Notes: generated by a model not told the origin, from the letters alone. Shown: positions 45,427-55,468, counted from the first letter of the stretch. The stretch is DNA of 64,000 nt from Candidatus Tenderia electrophaga (GCA_001447805.1 CP013099.1:2799181-2863180), one strand, 5' to 3'. Numbers and translations are program-made.

Positions 45427-47972
45427 CCCACGAGAATTACGACGACGTGCTGGCACAGCTACACGCCTACGGCTTAGAGGTGGAAGCGCCCCTGGAAATC
45501 GGCGGCACCAAGCCGGCGCGCTGTTACGAGGCCGGCGGCGACCGGGAAAAGCGCGGCTGGTACTGGCTGCACGAGCTGCGCCTGGATGACGGACTATATC
45601 TGGTGGGCTCTTTCGGTGTCTTTCGCGGCGACGACCCGGGCACGCAAAAGATCGCGCTCAACAAACGCTGCCAGGACTGCGGCCAGATCATGGCCATGCG
45701 CGAGCGCAAGTGCCCCAGCTGCGGCGGCAAGAACATCAAAAAGCGCGAGCTGACCCAGGAACAACAGGCCGCCATCAAACAACGCCAGGCCGAGAACAAA
45801 CGCAAGCTCGAGGCCGCGCGCAAGGTCGAGGCCGACCGCGCCGCCCAATGGGCGCATGCCGTGTGGACCCATTGCCGCGAGGCGGCACCCCGGGAACATG
45901 ACTACCTGGCGCGCAAGCTGCTGAACCACACCGGCGGCGCGCGCATTTTCGACGACCATGACGGCGTCATGCTGCAAGGCGCCGAGCGGCGCGACTATGA
46001 ATACCTGGCCCTGTTCCATGGCGCCCTGGTGGTGCCGATGTGCGACATCGCCACCGGCAACGTGCGCGGCCTGCAGTTCATATTGAGCCGCGAGCACCAC
46101 AAAGAGCGCATCGCCAAGACCGGCCGCGACAAAGAATATTGGCCCAAGGGCATGCAAAAGGACGGCATCGCTCACTTGATCGGCGGCAGCCCCCAGGGCG
46201 TGGCCCTGGTGACCGAAGGATTCGCCACCGCCATCACGCTGCATGAGGCAAGCAACACCCCCGTCGCCATCGCCTTCGACGCCAACAGCGTGCCCAAGGT
46301 GGGCGCCGCCCTGTTCAAACAACACCGCAAGCGGATCCACCTTATTTTTTGCGCCGACGATGATTGGCTGCAAAAGTGCAGCGCGTGCAAGGCCTACACC
46401 CCGGTGGCCGAGATCAAGTGCCGCCACTGCGGCGCGGCGCACGGCAAGCACAATGCCGGGGTGGAGCGCGCCAGCGAGGCGGCGCTTGCCACCGGCGGCA
46501 GCTACATCGTGCCGCAGTTCGCCGACCCGCGGCCGGACGATAAGAAGGGCCCGACCGACTACAACGACCTGCACGCCATCGAGGGGCTGAACACCGTGCG
46601 GGCCCAGATCGAGGCGGCCCTACCCGCCGGCAGGACCGCGCCAGCGGGCGCGCCCATCGGGGGGGAGGGGGAACGGCTAAAGCCCCGTATCTCTATCGAC
46701 GAGGCGGTCGCCCGCTTTGTTGGCACGTACGGCTTCGGCGGGAAAGTTCTGTACGATAAACAAGAGCGGTGTTTGTCTACCAAGGACGATGTTTGCAATC
46801 TGTTGCCGCGCCACGGCTGGGACCAATTGAAGGAGCACCCGGCCTGGGCCGTAGTGCGCCACACAGAGATCGGCTTCGACCCGTCAGAAACCGACCCAGA
46901 GATCATCTGCAACTTATGGGGCGGCTGGCCCACAACACCCGAGAAAGGGCGCTGCGAATACCTGCTCGACCTGCTGGCCCACCTATGCAGCGGCGAGGAA
47001 AACAGCGCCGAGCTATACGACTGGACATTGAAGTGGCTGGCCTATCCCATCCAGCACCCCGGCGCCAAGATGGAGTCGGCGGTGGTGGTGCATGGCCCGC
47101 AAGGCACCGGCAAGAGCCGCTTTTTTGAGGCCTACGCCAAGATATACGGCCCCTATGGCCGGGTGCTGGACCAGTCCGCCATCGAGGACAACTTCAACGC
47201 CGACTGGGCCAGTAAAAAACTATTTATTCTCGCCGACGAAGTGTTGGCCCGCGGTGATATGTATCACCTGAAGAACCGGCTTAAGGGCTTCATCACCGGC
47301 AGCACCATCCGCGTCAACACCAAGATGGTCACCGCGCACATCGAGCGCAACTGCATGAACATCGTTTTCCTGTCCAACGAAAAGATGCCGGTGGTGCTGG
47401 AAAACGACGACCGGCGCCACTGCGTGATCTGGACCCCACCCAAGTTGCCCGATGACATCTACCACGCCGTCAACGATGAGATCGACAACGGCGGCATCGA
47501 GGCCCTGCATGACTATCTGTTGCGCCTGGACCTGGGCGGCTTCAAACCTTGGAGCAAGCCCCCACTGACCAAGGCCAAGCACGAATTAATCGACCTGGGC
47601 ATCGGCAGCGACGAGCGCTTTATTCGCGAATGGCTGGCGGGTGAAACACCACACCCGGTCGGCCCCTGCGCCAGCATGGATCTGTACGCGGCCTATCAAC
47701 GCTGGGCACGCGCCAACGGGGAGAGCAGGCCTCGCAAGTCTAACCAGTTCTTGGGCTATGTAGCCAAGCTTGAGGGCTGGAAGATCCAGCCCAGCAAGAT
47801 ATGGGACAACACCCACTACACCGGCAATTACATAAGCAAGCGCATGGTGATCCCCAGCGAGACCGCCCTGGCTGCGGCGGGTATCCCAGCCCGGCCGCCG
47901 GAAAAGACAGTGGGCCAATGGTTGACTGACGGCTATGCCGAGTTTCGGCTGGCACTCGATGATGGAAGGTGA
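45423..47972 (+). CDS. Toprim primase / SF3 helicase
   Basis: The 849-residue protein has a zinc ribbon (about 82-100, CQDCG...CPSCG) and a Toprim domain (about 255-380) with VTEGFATAITLHEA and FCADDDW. Right after the Toprim acidic motif a second zinc ribbon (CSACK...CRHCG, about 320-340) is inserted. The C-terminal half (about 440-760) is a superfamily 3 / phage D5-like helicase with Walker A GPQGTGKSRFF near 558 and FILADEVLARGD. It should prime and unwind DNA at the adjacent candidate origin, as P4 alpha does. Confidence 0.9.
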   Translation: MTHENYDDVLAQLHAYGLEVEAPLEIGGTKPARCYEAGGDREKRGWYWLHELRLDDGLYLVGSFGVFRGDDPGTQKIALNKRCQDCGQIMAMRERKCPSCGGKNIKKRELTQEQQAAIKQRQAENKRKLEAARKVEADRAAQWAHAVWTHCREAAPREHDYLARKLLNHTGGARIFDDHDGVMLQGAERRDYEYLALFHGALVVPMCDIATGNVRGLQFILSREHHKERIAKTGRDKEYWPKGMQKDGIAHLIGGSPQGVALVTEGFATAITLHEASNTPVAIAFDANSVPKVGAALFKQHRKRIHLIFCADDDWLQKCSACKAYTPVAEIKCRHCGAAHGKHNAGVERASEAALATGGSYIVPQFADPRPDDKKGPTDYNDLHAIEGLNTVRAQIEAALPAGRTAPAGAPIGGEGERLKPRISIDEAVARFVGTYGFGGKVLYDKQERCLSTKDDVCNLLPRHGWDQLKEHPAWAVVRHTEIGFDPSETDPEIICNLWGGWPTTPEKGRCEYLLDLLAHLCSGEENSAELYDWTLKWLAYPIQHPGAKMESAVVVHGPQGTGKSRFFEAYAKIYGPYGRVLDQSAIEDNFNADWASKKLFILADEVLARGDMYHLKNRLKGFITGSTIRVNTKMVTAHIERNCMNIVFLSNEKMPVVLENDDRRHCVIWTPPKLPDDIYHAVNDEIDNGGIEALHDYLLRLDLGGFKPWSKPPLTKAKHELIDLGIGSDERFIREWLAGETPHPVGPCASMDLYAAYQRWARANGESRPRKSNQFLGYVAKLEGWKIQPSKIWDNTHYTGNYISKRMVIPSETALAAAGIPARPPEKTVGQWLTDGYAEFRLALDDGR

Positions 47973-48034
47973 ACCGCTTTTCTCAGATGCGCTGATTTCA
48001 GCGCCTTCATTAATGCAAACAAAGAGGTAATGCC

Positions 48035-48640
48035 ATGAGTGATATCAAAGCAGCACAGAAAGAAATGAACGACGCCTACGCCGACTATGCTGAACTGAAA
48101 AAGCGTCTCAAATCTTTTGGGTCACGTCGAGAGGAAGTAAAGGAGTCAATCCCGCAGCTCACCGCCAAGATAGAAGAGGCGGAAAAACATAAACAAAAGG
48201 CCATGGCGGACTACGCAGCCGGGGTGGTTGATCAGAACGCCGTTACAGAAGCGCGGGCCATGGTTGAGTCAGCGTGCCGGGAAGAAGAGCAAGCCAACGG
48301 AATGCTGGAGGCAATTCAAGGCGAGCATCGAAAAGCGGTCGACGCCCTATATCCGGCCCGTGATCGGTGCCGAGATGCGCGCCGGCGCTATTGTCAAGCA
48401 TGCGCCGAGCCCATCGAAGACCAACTAGCTGGTGATACGAAGATCAGGCGGCAGCTGCTGGATATCTTCGCTGCTGCCGCATTGGAAAACGATGTAGAGC
48501 TTGGATTTGGGCAAGGCCAGGTAGATTGGGAATTGCTGTTGACCAATACCTTCCCAGAGCCCACTAATGATGAAATCGACAAAGCGATCGAGCGCTTTGA
48601 GCGTAACCATATGCAGGATTCCAAGGAAGTGGCTGCATGA
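48035..48640 (+). CDS. Hypothetical coiled-coil protein
   Basis: A 201-residue protein whose first 130 residues are strongly helical and charged (ADYAELKKRLKSFGSRREEV, EEAEKHKQKAMADYAAGV), predicting a coiled coil. The C-terminal part is acidic with no known domain. AAAGAGGTAATG gives the start. Its stop overlaps the next gene by four bases. Confidence 0.68.
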   Translation: MSDIKAAQKEMNDAYADYAELKKRLKSFGSRREEVKESIPQLTAKIEEAEKHKQKAMADYAAGVVDQNAVTEARAMVESACREEEQANGMLEAIQGEHRKAVDALYPARDRCRDARRRYCQACAEPIEDQLAGDTKIRRQLLDIFAAAALENDVELGFGQGQVDWELLLTNTFPEPTNDEIDKAIERFERNHMQDSKEVAA

Positions 48641-49290
48641 GGGTAGAAGACCGCCCGCCCTATCGTTGGCTCCGGCGGGTCGGTGCAATCGCCGACCTGC
48701 CGTCCTGGCCACGTGATCGGCGCACGCTGGCCTACCACGAGGCCGGGCATGCCGTTCTGTCTGAGCTGTGTGGCTTGGCTGTAGACGTGGCCAAGATCAA
48801 CACTGAGGGAAGCAAAGGGGAAATGCGATTCGTAAAGCCTCGGCCCTGCGCAGACGTCCCTGAATTTCCTCAAGCGATGATCGAGAAGGTGGCCGTAGAG
48901 ATGGCGGCCATGTATGTGGGTGGCGTTATGTGCGAGTTGCTGCTCCATGGCAGGGATTTAAAGCCGGGCACCTACCTGCTGTTGAATGATCGGGACTGGA
49001 CCAATGCCAAGCGCATACTGTGGAAGGCGTTCTCAAGCCACACCCCGCTGTTCTACTGCCAGCGCCTGGCACGAGCAGTGCTCTCCGAAAACTGGACATG
49101 GGTGCGAGCCGTGGCGGCTGAGATTGAGGCTGTAGGCATTGCAGACGGCGCCACCGTCAGGCGCCTTCGAGGGGAAAGCGCGCAGGGTATCCCCGCCGAT
49201 GGGGCTGAGCAGTCATTACGAATCAGAGCCCCTAGGGCGGCTGGGGCTGGGGTTGGGGCTGAAGGCCTAGGGCAATGTCAGTCTCTATGA
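48637..49290 (+). CDS. Small M41 (FtsH-type) peptidase-like protein
   Basis: The 217-residue protein contains LAYHEAGHAVLSELCG near residue 32. This is the HEAGH metal-binding motif of FtsH-family zinc peptidases, here without the AAA ATPase domain. The middle (MIEKVAVEMAAMYVGGVMCELLL) resembles the M41 helix that follows the motif. A third metal ligand (Asp in FtsH) may be in LNDRDWTNAKRIL. The last 40 residues are low complexity. Substrate unknown; host or phage proteins are candidates. Confidence 0.72.
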   Translation: MRVEDRPPYRWLRRVGAIADLPSWPRDRRTLAYHEAGHAVLSELCGLAVDVAKINTEGSKGEMRFVKPRPCADVPEFPQAMIEKVAVEMAAMYVGGVMCELLLHGRDLKPGTYLLLNDRDWTNAKRILWKAFSSHTPLFYCQRLARAVLSENWTWVRAVAAEIEAVGIADGATVRRLRGESAQGIPADGAEQSLRIRAPRAAGAGVGAEGLGQCQSL

Positions 49291-49358
49291 GAGGCGCTAT
49301 CGCTCAACAAGGTCGAGCGCCTGAGCGCCGTTTGATAGACCAACCATAGGAGCAACGC

Positions 49359-51476
49359 ATGCTAGATAATCAACTACGTGTTCAAATCGTCGGCGATGAC
49401 CGCGACTTAAGGGCCACGGTGCAGCGCTCCGGGCGCAACCTCAAACAATTGGGCAGTACCGGCAACCGGGCCAACCGCGAACTGGCCGACGGCGCTGAGA
49501 AGGTGCAGCGTTCATATCGGCTGGTGGCCGGGGCTATCGGCCTGGTGACGGCGGGCATCGGCGGGTTTTCGCTGGCGCAGCTGGTGGAGAATACCGTGGC
49601 CGTCACCCGCGAGACCGAGGCCTGGGCCCGCGCCGTTGGCGTCTCAACCAAGACCCTGCAAGCCTGGAACTACGCCGGGGAACAGGCCGCCCTGCAACAG
49701 GGCAAGATCGGCGATATCTTCAAGGACACCGCCGAGAAGATCGCCGACGCCTACACCACGGGCGGTGGCGAGGCCGCAGACGCCCTGGCCCAGCTCAACC
49801 TACGCGCCGCCGATCTGGTGGGGCTGTCGCCGGATCAGCAGCTGCTGGCCATCGGCAACGCCCTGAGTGACCTGGGCACCCAGGGAGAAAAGGTCAAAGT
49901 GATGGAGGACCTGGCCAGTGATGCCAGCCTATTGTTGCCCCTGCTGGATGATAACGCCAAGCATCTGCGCGCATTCATCACCGAGGCTGAAGCCAGTGGT
50001 GTGGCCCTCTCGGCCCTGGATAGTGCCGCCATCTCGGAACTGGGCAAAGAATTTGCCCAGCTCAGGGCTCAAGGTACCGGCTTCGGCAATGAATTGACCG
50101 TGGCCCTGGCCCCAGCCATCCACGGCGTTAATCAGGCGCTGACTGACATGATTGCCGGGTGGGATGGCATGGGCAACGCAGCCACCAAGTCGGTGGAAAT
50201 CGCCGTGACGGGGCTGGGATTCGTGCTGGACGTCGGGCGCGAGTTGCAGACCCTGTTGAAGCTCTCCCAGGTCGGCTGGTTGCAGTTGGGCAAGGCGGGC
50301 GTGGATGCCTTGATAGGCACCGGCGAGGCGGGTATCGAATTGATCAACACTGTGCTCCAGCCGATCCGCGACTTGCTGGGGAACATTTGGGAAATTGAAG
50401 GCGAACTGGTCACCCTTGCCGGCAGGGTGACCGGCATTGATTGGATGCAGCAGTATGGTCAATTTCTACAAGATTTTTCGGCGTCGATGAAAACCTCACG
50501 CCTGGAAATGGAAGACTTCACTGCGCTGCAGGGTCGCCTGCAGCAATCCTTGGCTGGGGCCAATACCGAGTTGCAGGCCCTTATCAACAGCGACGCCCCA
50601 AGCACCGAGCTTCAGGACTGGCTGGAGAGCAACCGCGCGGAGCTGGAAAAGATCGCCGCCGAGGCCGTCGAAGCCAATGCCGCCATGACCGGCCTTGGCC
50701 AGCGTAGCGGGTCCGCCAACGACGCGTTCTATAAACGCCTATCGGCGGCGGAAAGCACCATCCAGGCGGCACGCACCGAGACTGAGAAATTCACTGACGA
50801 GATGCTGCGCCTGAACGCTCAATTCATCGCCGGGGATATCGGCGCCCAGACCTACGAGGTGGCCATCAAGCAGGCGTTCGACGGCATTGAGGCAGAGGGC
50901 ACCGCCAGCTTGCAGGCCTTGATTGACGCCGTGCACGGCTGGGGCCGAGAATTTACTGACACGTTGGCCAAGTCGGTGACCACTGGAAAATTCAACTTTA
51001 AGGACCTGGCCGATTCAATTATTCAGGACCTGTTGCGCATCCAGATACAGCAAAGCATTACCGAGCCACTGCTGGCCGCCGGCGGCGATATCTTCGGCGG
51101 CCTGTTCAGCGCGGGCACCAAACACACCGGCGGTATTGTCGGCAGCGAGAACAGTGGCAGCCGCATGGTGTCGCCGGCGCTGTTCGCCGGGGCGCCGCGT
51201 TATCACACCGGCGGCATTGCCGGGGATGAGGTGCCGATCATCGCCAAGCGCGGCGAGGGTGTGTTCACGCAGGGGCAGATGCGCGCCATGGGCGGCGGCA
51301 ACCAAAACGTGCGCGTGGTGATGGAGAATCGCGGCCAGCCGCAGCAGGTGAGCGACACTGATGTGAGTTTCGACGCTGAAGGCATGGTGGTGCGCATAGT
51401 CACCGACGACATGCGCCGCGGCGGGCCGATTAGCGGCACCATGAGCCGCACGTTTAACCTGCGGCGGGGTGCGTGA
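49359..51476 (+). CDS. Phage tail tape measure protein
   Basis: The 705-residue protein has the lambda-H-like tape measure layout. The N-terminus (LRVQIVGDDRDLRATVQRSG) leads into hydrophobic segments near residues 55-75 and 300-340, then long helices. The C-terminal domain contains LADSIIQDLLRIQIQQSITEPLL and a Gly-rich GIAGDEVPIIAKRGEGVFTQGQ. Length would set a tail of roughly 100 nm if it follows the usual relation of about 0.15 nm per residue. No other tail gene lies in the element. RBS ATAGGAGCAACGC is good. Confidence 0.88.
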   Translation: MLDNQLRVQIVGDDRDLRATVQRSGRNLKQLGSTGNRANRELADGAEKVQRSYRLVAGAIGLVTAGIGGFSLAQLVENTVAVTRETEAWARAVGVSTKTLQAWNYAGEQAALQQGKIGDIFKDTAEKIADAYTTGGGEAADALAQLNLRAADLVGLSPDQQLLAIGNALSDLGTQGEKVKVMEDLASDASLLLPLLDDNAKHLRAFITEAEASGVALSALDSAAISELGKEFAQLRAQGTGFGNELTVALAPAIHGVNQALTDMIAGWDGMGNAATKSVEIAVTGLGFVLDVGRELQTLLKLSQVGWLQLGKAGVDALIGTGEAGIELINTVLQPIRDLLGNIWEIEGELVTLAGRVTGIDWMQQYGQFLQDFSASMKTSRLEMEDFTALQGRLQQSLAGANTELQALINSDAPSTELQDWLESNRAELEKIAAEAVEANAAMTGLGQRSGSANDAFYKRLSAAESTIQAARTETEKFTDEMLRLNAQFIAGDIGAQTYEVAIKQAFDGIEAEGTASLQALIDAVHGWGREFTDTLAKSVTTGKFNFKDLADSIIQDLLRIQIQQSITEPLLAAGGDIFGGLFSAGTKHTGGIVGSENSGSRMVSPALFAGAPRYHTGGIAGDEVPIIAKRGEGVFTQGQMRAMGGGNQNVRVVMENRGQPQQVSDTDVSFDAEGMVVRIVTDDMRRGGPISGTMSRTFNLRRGA

Positions 51477-51543
51477 TCTGGAACGGCCGCAAGTAGCAGC
51501 CACATGGTTTTAAGGCTTCCACCTTGACTGCAGTTGACTGTAA

Positions 51544-53289
51544 TTAGAAATTCAGAGCTTCTATGGCGTCATTACCAAACCAGTTGCGGACCGTCTGCAT
51601 AGCCACATTGGAAAGTTGCTGGGTAAAGAGAATAGTTAAACGTCTCTTCGGTCTGGAACAGGTGACATAGAAAAGGTTTCGATTGCGCTCGAAGGAATCT
51701 TGCTTGTTAGCGGGTATATTTGCTCCTTGCCCTGCCAATTCGAGCATTTCGTTGAAGTTATATCTGTTCCATCCTCGGCCTACAACGACGAGGACATTTT
51801 CGAACTCGGAACCCTTAACGCCGTGCTTGGTCTCGAATGGAGAATGGCCTGACAAGTAGCGGCATAGAGCAACGATTTCTTGATACGCAACAGCCCTAAG
51901 ATCGCCGAGCTCCTTCAGCGCACGCGGCACTTCCTCACCGGCTTCCGGGTTGAGCTCACGCAATTCACGTTCAAGCCGTTCGACGGCATCAGGGAGCCTC
52001 GGACGGCGTACAGCAAGCAAATAATCCACCACGTCGCCGACCGTCCCGCGATCTCTTAACTCTATGAGTTTGCCCATGGCCTCGGACCACTTCTTTTTGT
52101 CAGCCTGGGCACGGACCGCTGGCACATTGGAACCGAGCGCACGGAACATCTCACCGTACTTCCTGGAAAGGTATGCTTCACATGCCGGCTCCAGACAGTC
52201 GGTAAAGTAGGCGATATGTGGGTGCTCCTTATTCGTGAAAGAGTCGTTGAAGGTGAAGACCGTCGGAATACTGTGATATCCCTGCTTGCTGGCAAGAACG
52301 CGATGCGTAAGCATCAAGATCTTAGTACTCTCTGGAGACAAATCCCAATTCTCTTCGGCAAGGCGATCGACGACCATCTGAAGCGCACGGTCAGCGGCCT
52401 CGGAAGGCAGATCGCCACCCCAATGACCGCCGGTTTGACGGCCCCCCTTCCATGTGTTCGTGTGAAAGATATGGACATCGCCCTGTTCGTTCGGATCAAC
52501 GACATGTTGAGGCAGCTCAGGCCTCATGCGATTCAAGCAATCAACAATTGTGGAAACCGACCGGAAGTTCGCTTGCACGCCGACAACTGTCAGGCTCGGA
52601 TGCTCAATTTTCCCGCATCCATCACCGTAAATTTTCTGCCAATGATCGCCGAAGAACCCGAATTGAGGGGCGCCCTCCTGTCCGAGAAAGTGGCTCTTGA
52701 TAGAGTCGATCCAATCAGCGTCGGTGTCCTGATATTCGTCGATCAAAATGATTGGATACTTTTCCCTCATGATGCGCCTAAACTTGGCGTTGTCCATAAG
52801 AGTTATAGTCAAGACAATAACGTCGTCGTGATGAATAGAGACGCGACGGTCGTTGATACTTCTGTGCCCCAACTCATACTCTACAGCGCGCTCGCCGAAA
52901 TCGCCGACTTCGGAAATTCTGTCCGACCAATGTCGAAGCTTCGGCAGCAGTTCCCGGAGCTGTCTTTGAAATCCGCTAATAAGAGACCAGCAGAACGCGT
53001 GGATAGTATTGCAGTAAATGAGTGGGCTCCGGTCGGTCCGTGCGACGATCTCTTCTTTCGCCACGTTGGTGAAGGTGATGCAGGCAATCTTCTGATGCCG
53101 CTGCGGAAAAGTGTGCTGATAGCGGTCAATAAGAAAATGGAGTGCCTTAACAAGCGCATAGGTTTTTCCGGCACCGGCACCAGCCTCAACGAGAAAGCTC
53201 TCCTTGCGTTCCAGGCAACCATACACGTTTGTGAGCGCGCGCTCACCAGCCTCCTTGGCTGGATTGAAGTGTCCCACAACCTCAGCCAT
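51544..53289 (-). CDS. UvrD-like helicase of a Gabija-like system (GajB-like)
   Basis: The 581-residue superfamily 1 helicase has Walker A VEAGAGAGKTYALV (about 33-46), motif II ILIDEYQDTDADW near 183, and C-terminal motifs VKGSEFENVLVVVGRGW and LFYVTCSRPKRRLTILF. It follows the OLD nuclease gene with an eight-base overlap, the arrangement of gajA-gajB. In Gabija the helicase part senses nucleotide depletion or DNA ends and acts with GajA to stop phage replication. ATG 53289 is preferred to an upstream codon at 53319. Composition is lower in GC than in the primase gene. Confidence 0.85.
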   Translation of the reverse strand: MAEVVGHFNPAKEAGERALTNVYGCLERKESFLVEAGAGAGKTYALVKALHFLIDRYQHTFPQRHQKIACITFTNVAKEEIVARTDRSPLIYCNTIHAFCWSLISGFQRQLRELLPKLRHWSDRISEVGDFGERAVEYELGHRSINDRRVSIHHDDVIVLTITLMDNAKFRRIMREKYPIILIDEYQDTDADWIDSIKSHFLGQEGAPQFGFFGDHWQKIYGDGCGKIEHPSLTVVGVQANFRSVSTIVDCLNRMRPELPQHVVDPNEQGDVHIFHTNTWKGGRQTGGHWGGDLPSEAADRALQMVVDRLAEENWDLSPESTKILMLTHRVLASKQGYHSIPTVFTFNDSFTNKEHPHIAYFTDCLEPACEAYLSRKYGEMFRALGSNVPAVRAQADKKKWSEAMGKLIELRDRGTVGDVVDYLLAVRRPRLPDAVERLERELRELNPEAGEEVPRALKELGDLRAVAYQEIVALCRYLSGHSPFETKHGVKGSEFENVLVVVGRGWNRYNFNEMLELAGQGANIPANKQDSFERNRNLFYVTCSRPKRRLTILFTQQLSNVAMQTVRNWFGNDAIEALNF

Positions 53290-55306
53290 CGTCAACACCC
53301 GCCTGGCCGGTCGTCGCATTAGTCTCCGGAGTACCGCTGGCCGCCAACCATCTCAATCCGTCGAGAATGTAACCGGGTGCTGTCCAACTTGTCTCGTCAA
53401 TCGCGTATTTGAGGGCGAACTCAGACTTCTTGATATTGTCGACCTTCCGCCCTGCGCACATAGCCTGCTCGTCGGGCGTATCGCCGTCAATGCCGAACAT
53501 CTCCATATTTGCCAACATGAACGAGTCCTCGAAAGTGCGGCCGCAGGGACCGCCTTGGGCTTCGGGAATTTGATAGGCGATGCGTCGGAGCCCGGCGACC
53601 TTTGAGTCGTCGTCTTTCGCGATAAGAGCTGCGGGTGAACAGTCACCACCCTCGAACCAGGTATTGAGACAGGCGTTGCTCGTGGCCACGCCCTGATGCA
53701 CTGGACATGCGCCACCCCCAGCGGCGACGACGGAATCGAGGTCGGTTATGATGAGGGTACGCAACTCCAGAAAATCGAGGAGACTAAAGAATATGTGCGC
53801 ATAGGCACCGCCGACTTCAATAGTCGTCATATACTGATTGGACAACTTCGGTACATCGGGTTCGGATTCCTCCAACTTTTCTATGATGACGGGCAGCAGC
53901 AGTCGCTCGCCGGTGCCTTCGATCAATACGGCCTTGTCGGCGAAAAACAGGTCACAGCGTGTCAGGATCAGGTACTGGTGGAGAAACTTTCTGTGCTCTT
54001 CCGGCGTTTTGCGCAGCCCCTCTCGTAGGTCCTTGATTTTGGTCTGGCGGACGCTATCAACGGAGGTCGGAAGGAAATACCGAATCGCCTCAAAGCCGGC
54101 CGCGTTAGCAACGTGTGAGGAGTGCGTCGATACGATAAACTGGACTGGCCAGGGCAAGGGAGCGCCTTCGTCGGCGCTGAGCTGCTGGGCGATCTTCGAC
54201 ACCTGACGGATAAACACTTCCTGCATCTGGGGATGCAGGTGAGCCTCGGGTTCCTCGATGAATACGAGATGGACACCGGGAGCTGACGTTTCGGCACGGA
54301 ATGTTCGATAGAAGCTGACGATTTGGAGCAGGATGAAGATGAGATTTCGTACCCCGAGACCGGTATAGGACTCAGGAAGCAGGATTCCATGGTGTCCCGC
54401 ATATCTGACCTTTGTATGCCGCGAAAGGAGGCGTTCGACATCGAGTGTCGTTTCAGTCTCTAGTTCGGAACCGTCAAGGCCAGGATAGCCGAACGTTCGC
54501 AATGTCGGCATCAATTTCCGCAACTCTTCTTTGAAACCTCGGTCGATCGATTGCTGAATATCGCGCACGGCCTCTTGCAGGGCTTCAGCGATGCGCTGTT
54601 CTCCCTCATTCGCAGTTGGCGCCTTCGCAGCGGTAAAGAGACCTTCCAGAATTTTTGCCAGAACGTCTGTGTCTCTCGAAGAGTCGTCGTCTAACCCACG
54701 CTGAGCGTTGACGAAACCGGTCTTCAGGAGTACCCGGAGCGCACTCACGGTCATCTGTTTTTGGTTTATTGGATCACTGGGGTCTTCGGCCCATACTCTG
54801 GCAATGAAAAGAGCGGGAACGCGATCGCGTAGCACCTGGAAGAACGCGAGCCGTTCTTTGTCGGTGAGGTCACCATCTCGCTGGTCAGCGAACAGAGAAT
54901 CAATGGCGCCGTCACGCAACTCATAGCGTGCCACGACGAGTGCTTCGTTGCAGTCTGGGTTGAGATCGATGATGAAGTCACTGAGAGGGCCTAGATCAAG
55001 CTGGTCGGGGTCGTACCTAAATAGGAGACGCAACTCGATGCTCGGTAGCAAAGCGCGAACTATATCATCTTGTTCGCCTCTGTTCTTGGCCTTAAGCGCT
55101 TCGCAAAAGTCATCGTATGAGGCATTCGAGAAGTCTTCGATCTCGAACTTCGGGTTATGGTCTACGAGAAACCGACGAATGGCCTCCGAAAGCGATGTTT
55201 TGCCGCTGTTGTTGCGGCCGACGACCAGAGTCGTTTGGTCCTCAAGCACGAGCTCCACGTCGGCCAGAAGACGGAAGTTTTTAACGGTGACTTTTTGGAT
55301 GTGCAT
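53282..55306 (-). CDS. OLD-family ATP-dependent endonuclease (GajA-like)
   Basis: The 674-residue protein has an N-terminal ABC-type ATPase domain with Walker A VVGRNNSGKTSLSEAI near residue 29 and Walker B VFIEEPEAHLHPQMQEV near 350. A C-terminal Toprim nuclease domain has VLIEGTGERLLLPVI near 460 and IITDLDSVV near 520. This matches class 2 OLD nucleases, which pair with UvrD helicases. It is longer than Bacillus GajA (578 aa). The plus-oriented tape measure gene is convergent. No promoter was pinned down in the 160 bases upstream. Confidence 0.87.
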   Translation of the reverse strand: MHIQKVTVKNFRLLADVELVLEDQTTLVVGRNNSGKTSLSEAIRRFLVDHNPKFEIEDFSNASYDDFCEALKAKNRGEQDDIVRALLPSIELRLLFRYDPDQLDLGPLSDFIIDLNPDCNEALVVARYELRDGAIDSLFADQRDGDLTDKERLAFFQVLRDRVPALFIARVWAEDPSDPINQKQMTVSALRVLLKTGFVNAQRGLDDDSSRDTDVLAKILEGLFTAAKAPTANEGEQRIAEALQEAVRDIQQSIDRGFKEELRKLMPTLRTFGYPGLDGSELETETTLDVERLLSRHTKVRYAGHHGILLPESYTGLGVRNLIFILLQIVSFYRTFRAETSAPGVHLVFIEEPEAHLHPQMQEVFIRQVSKIAQQLSADEGAPLPWPVQFIVSTHSSHVANAAGFEAIRYFLPTSVDSVRQTKIKDLREGLRKTPEEHRKFLHQYLILTRCDLFFADKAVLIEGTGERLLLPVIIEKLEESEPDVPKLSNQYMTTIEVGGAYAHIFFSLLDFLELRTLIITDLDSVVAAGGGACPVHQGVATSNACLNTWFEGGDCSPAALIAKDDDSKVAGLRRIAYQIPEAQGGPCGRTFEDSFMLANMEMFGIDGDTPDEQAMCAGRKVDNIKKSEFALKYAIDETSWTAPGYILDGLRWLAASGTPETNATTGQAGVDDG

Positions 55307-55468
55307 ATTTTGTCTTTTCTGGTCGCAAATTATGCCTCAATTAGGCAAAATCGAGGTTTTCCGTACAAGAGCTATTTACCACCGAGCTCCCGCTTCTGTT
55401 CGATTCGATTCATCTGCGCTTTTGCTAACCTGACAATATCTGTCAGATCAAATGCTGGCTACGCTATA

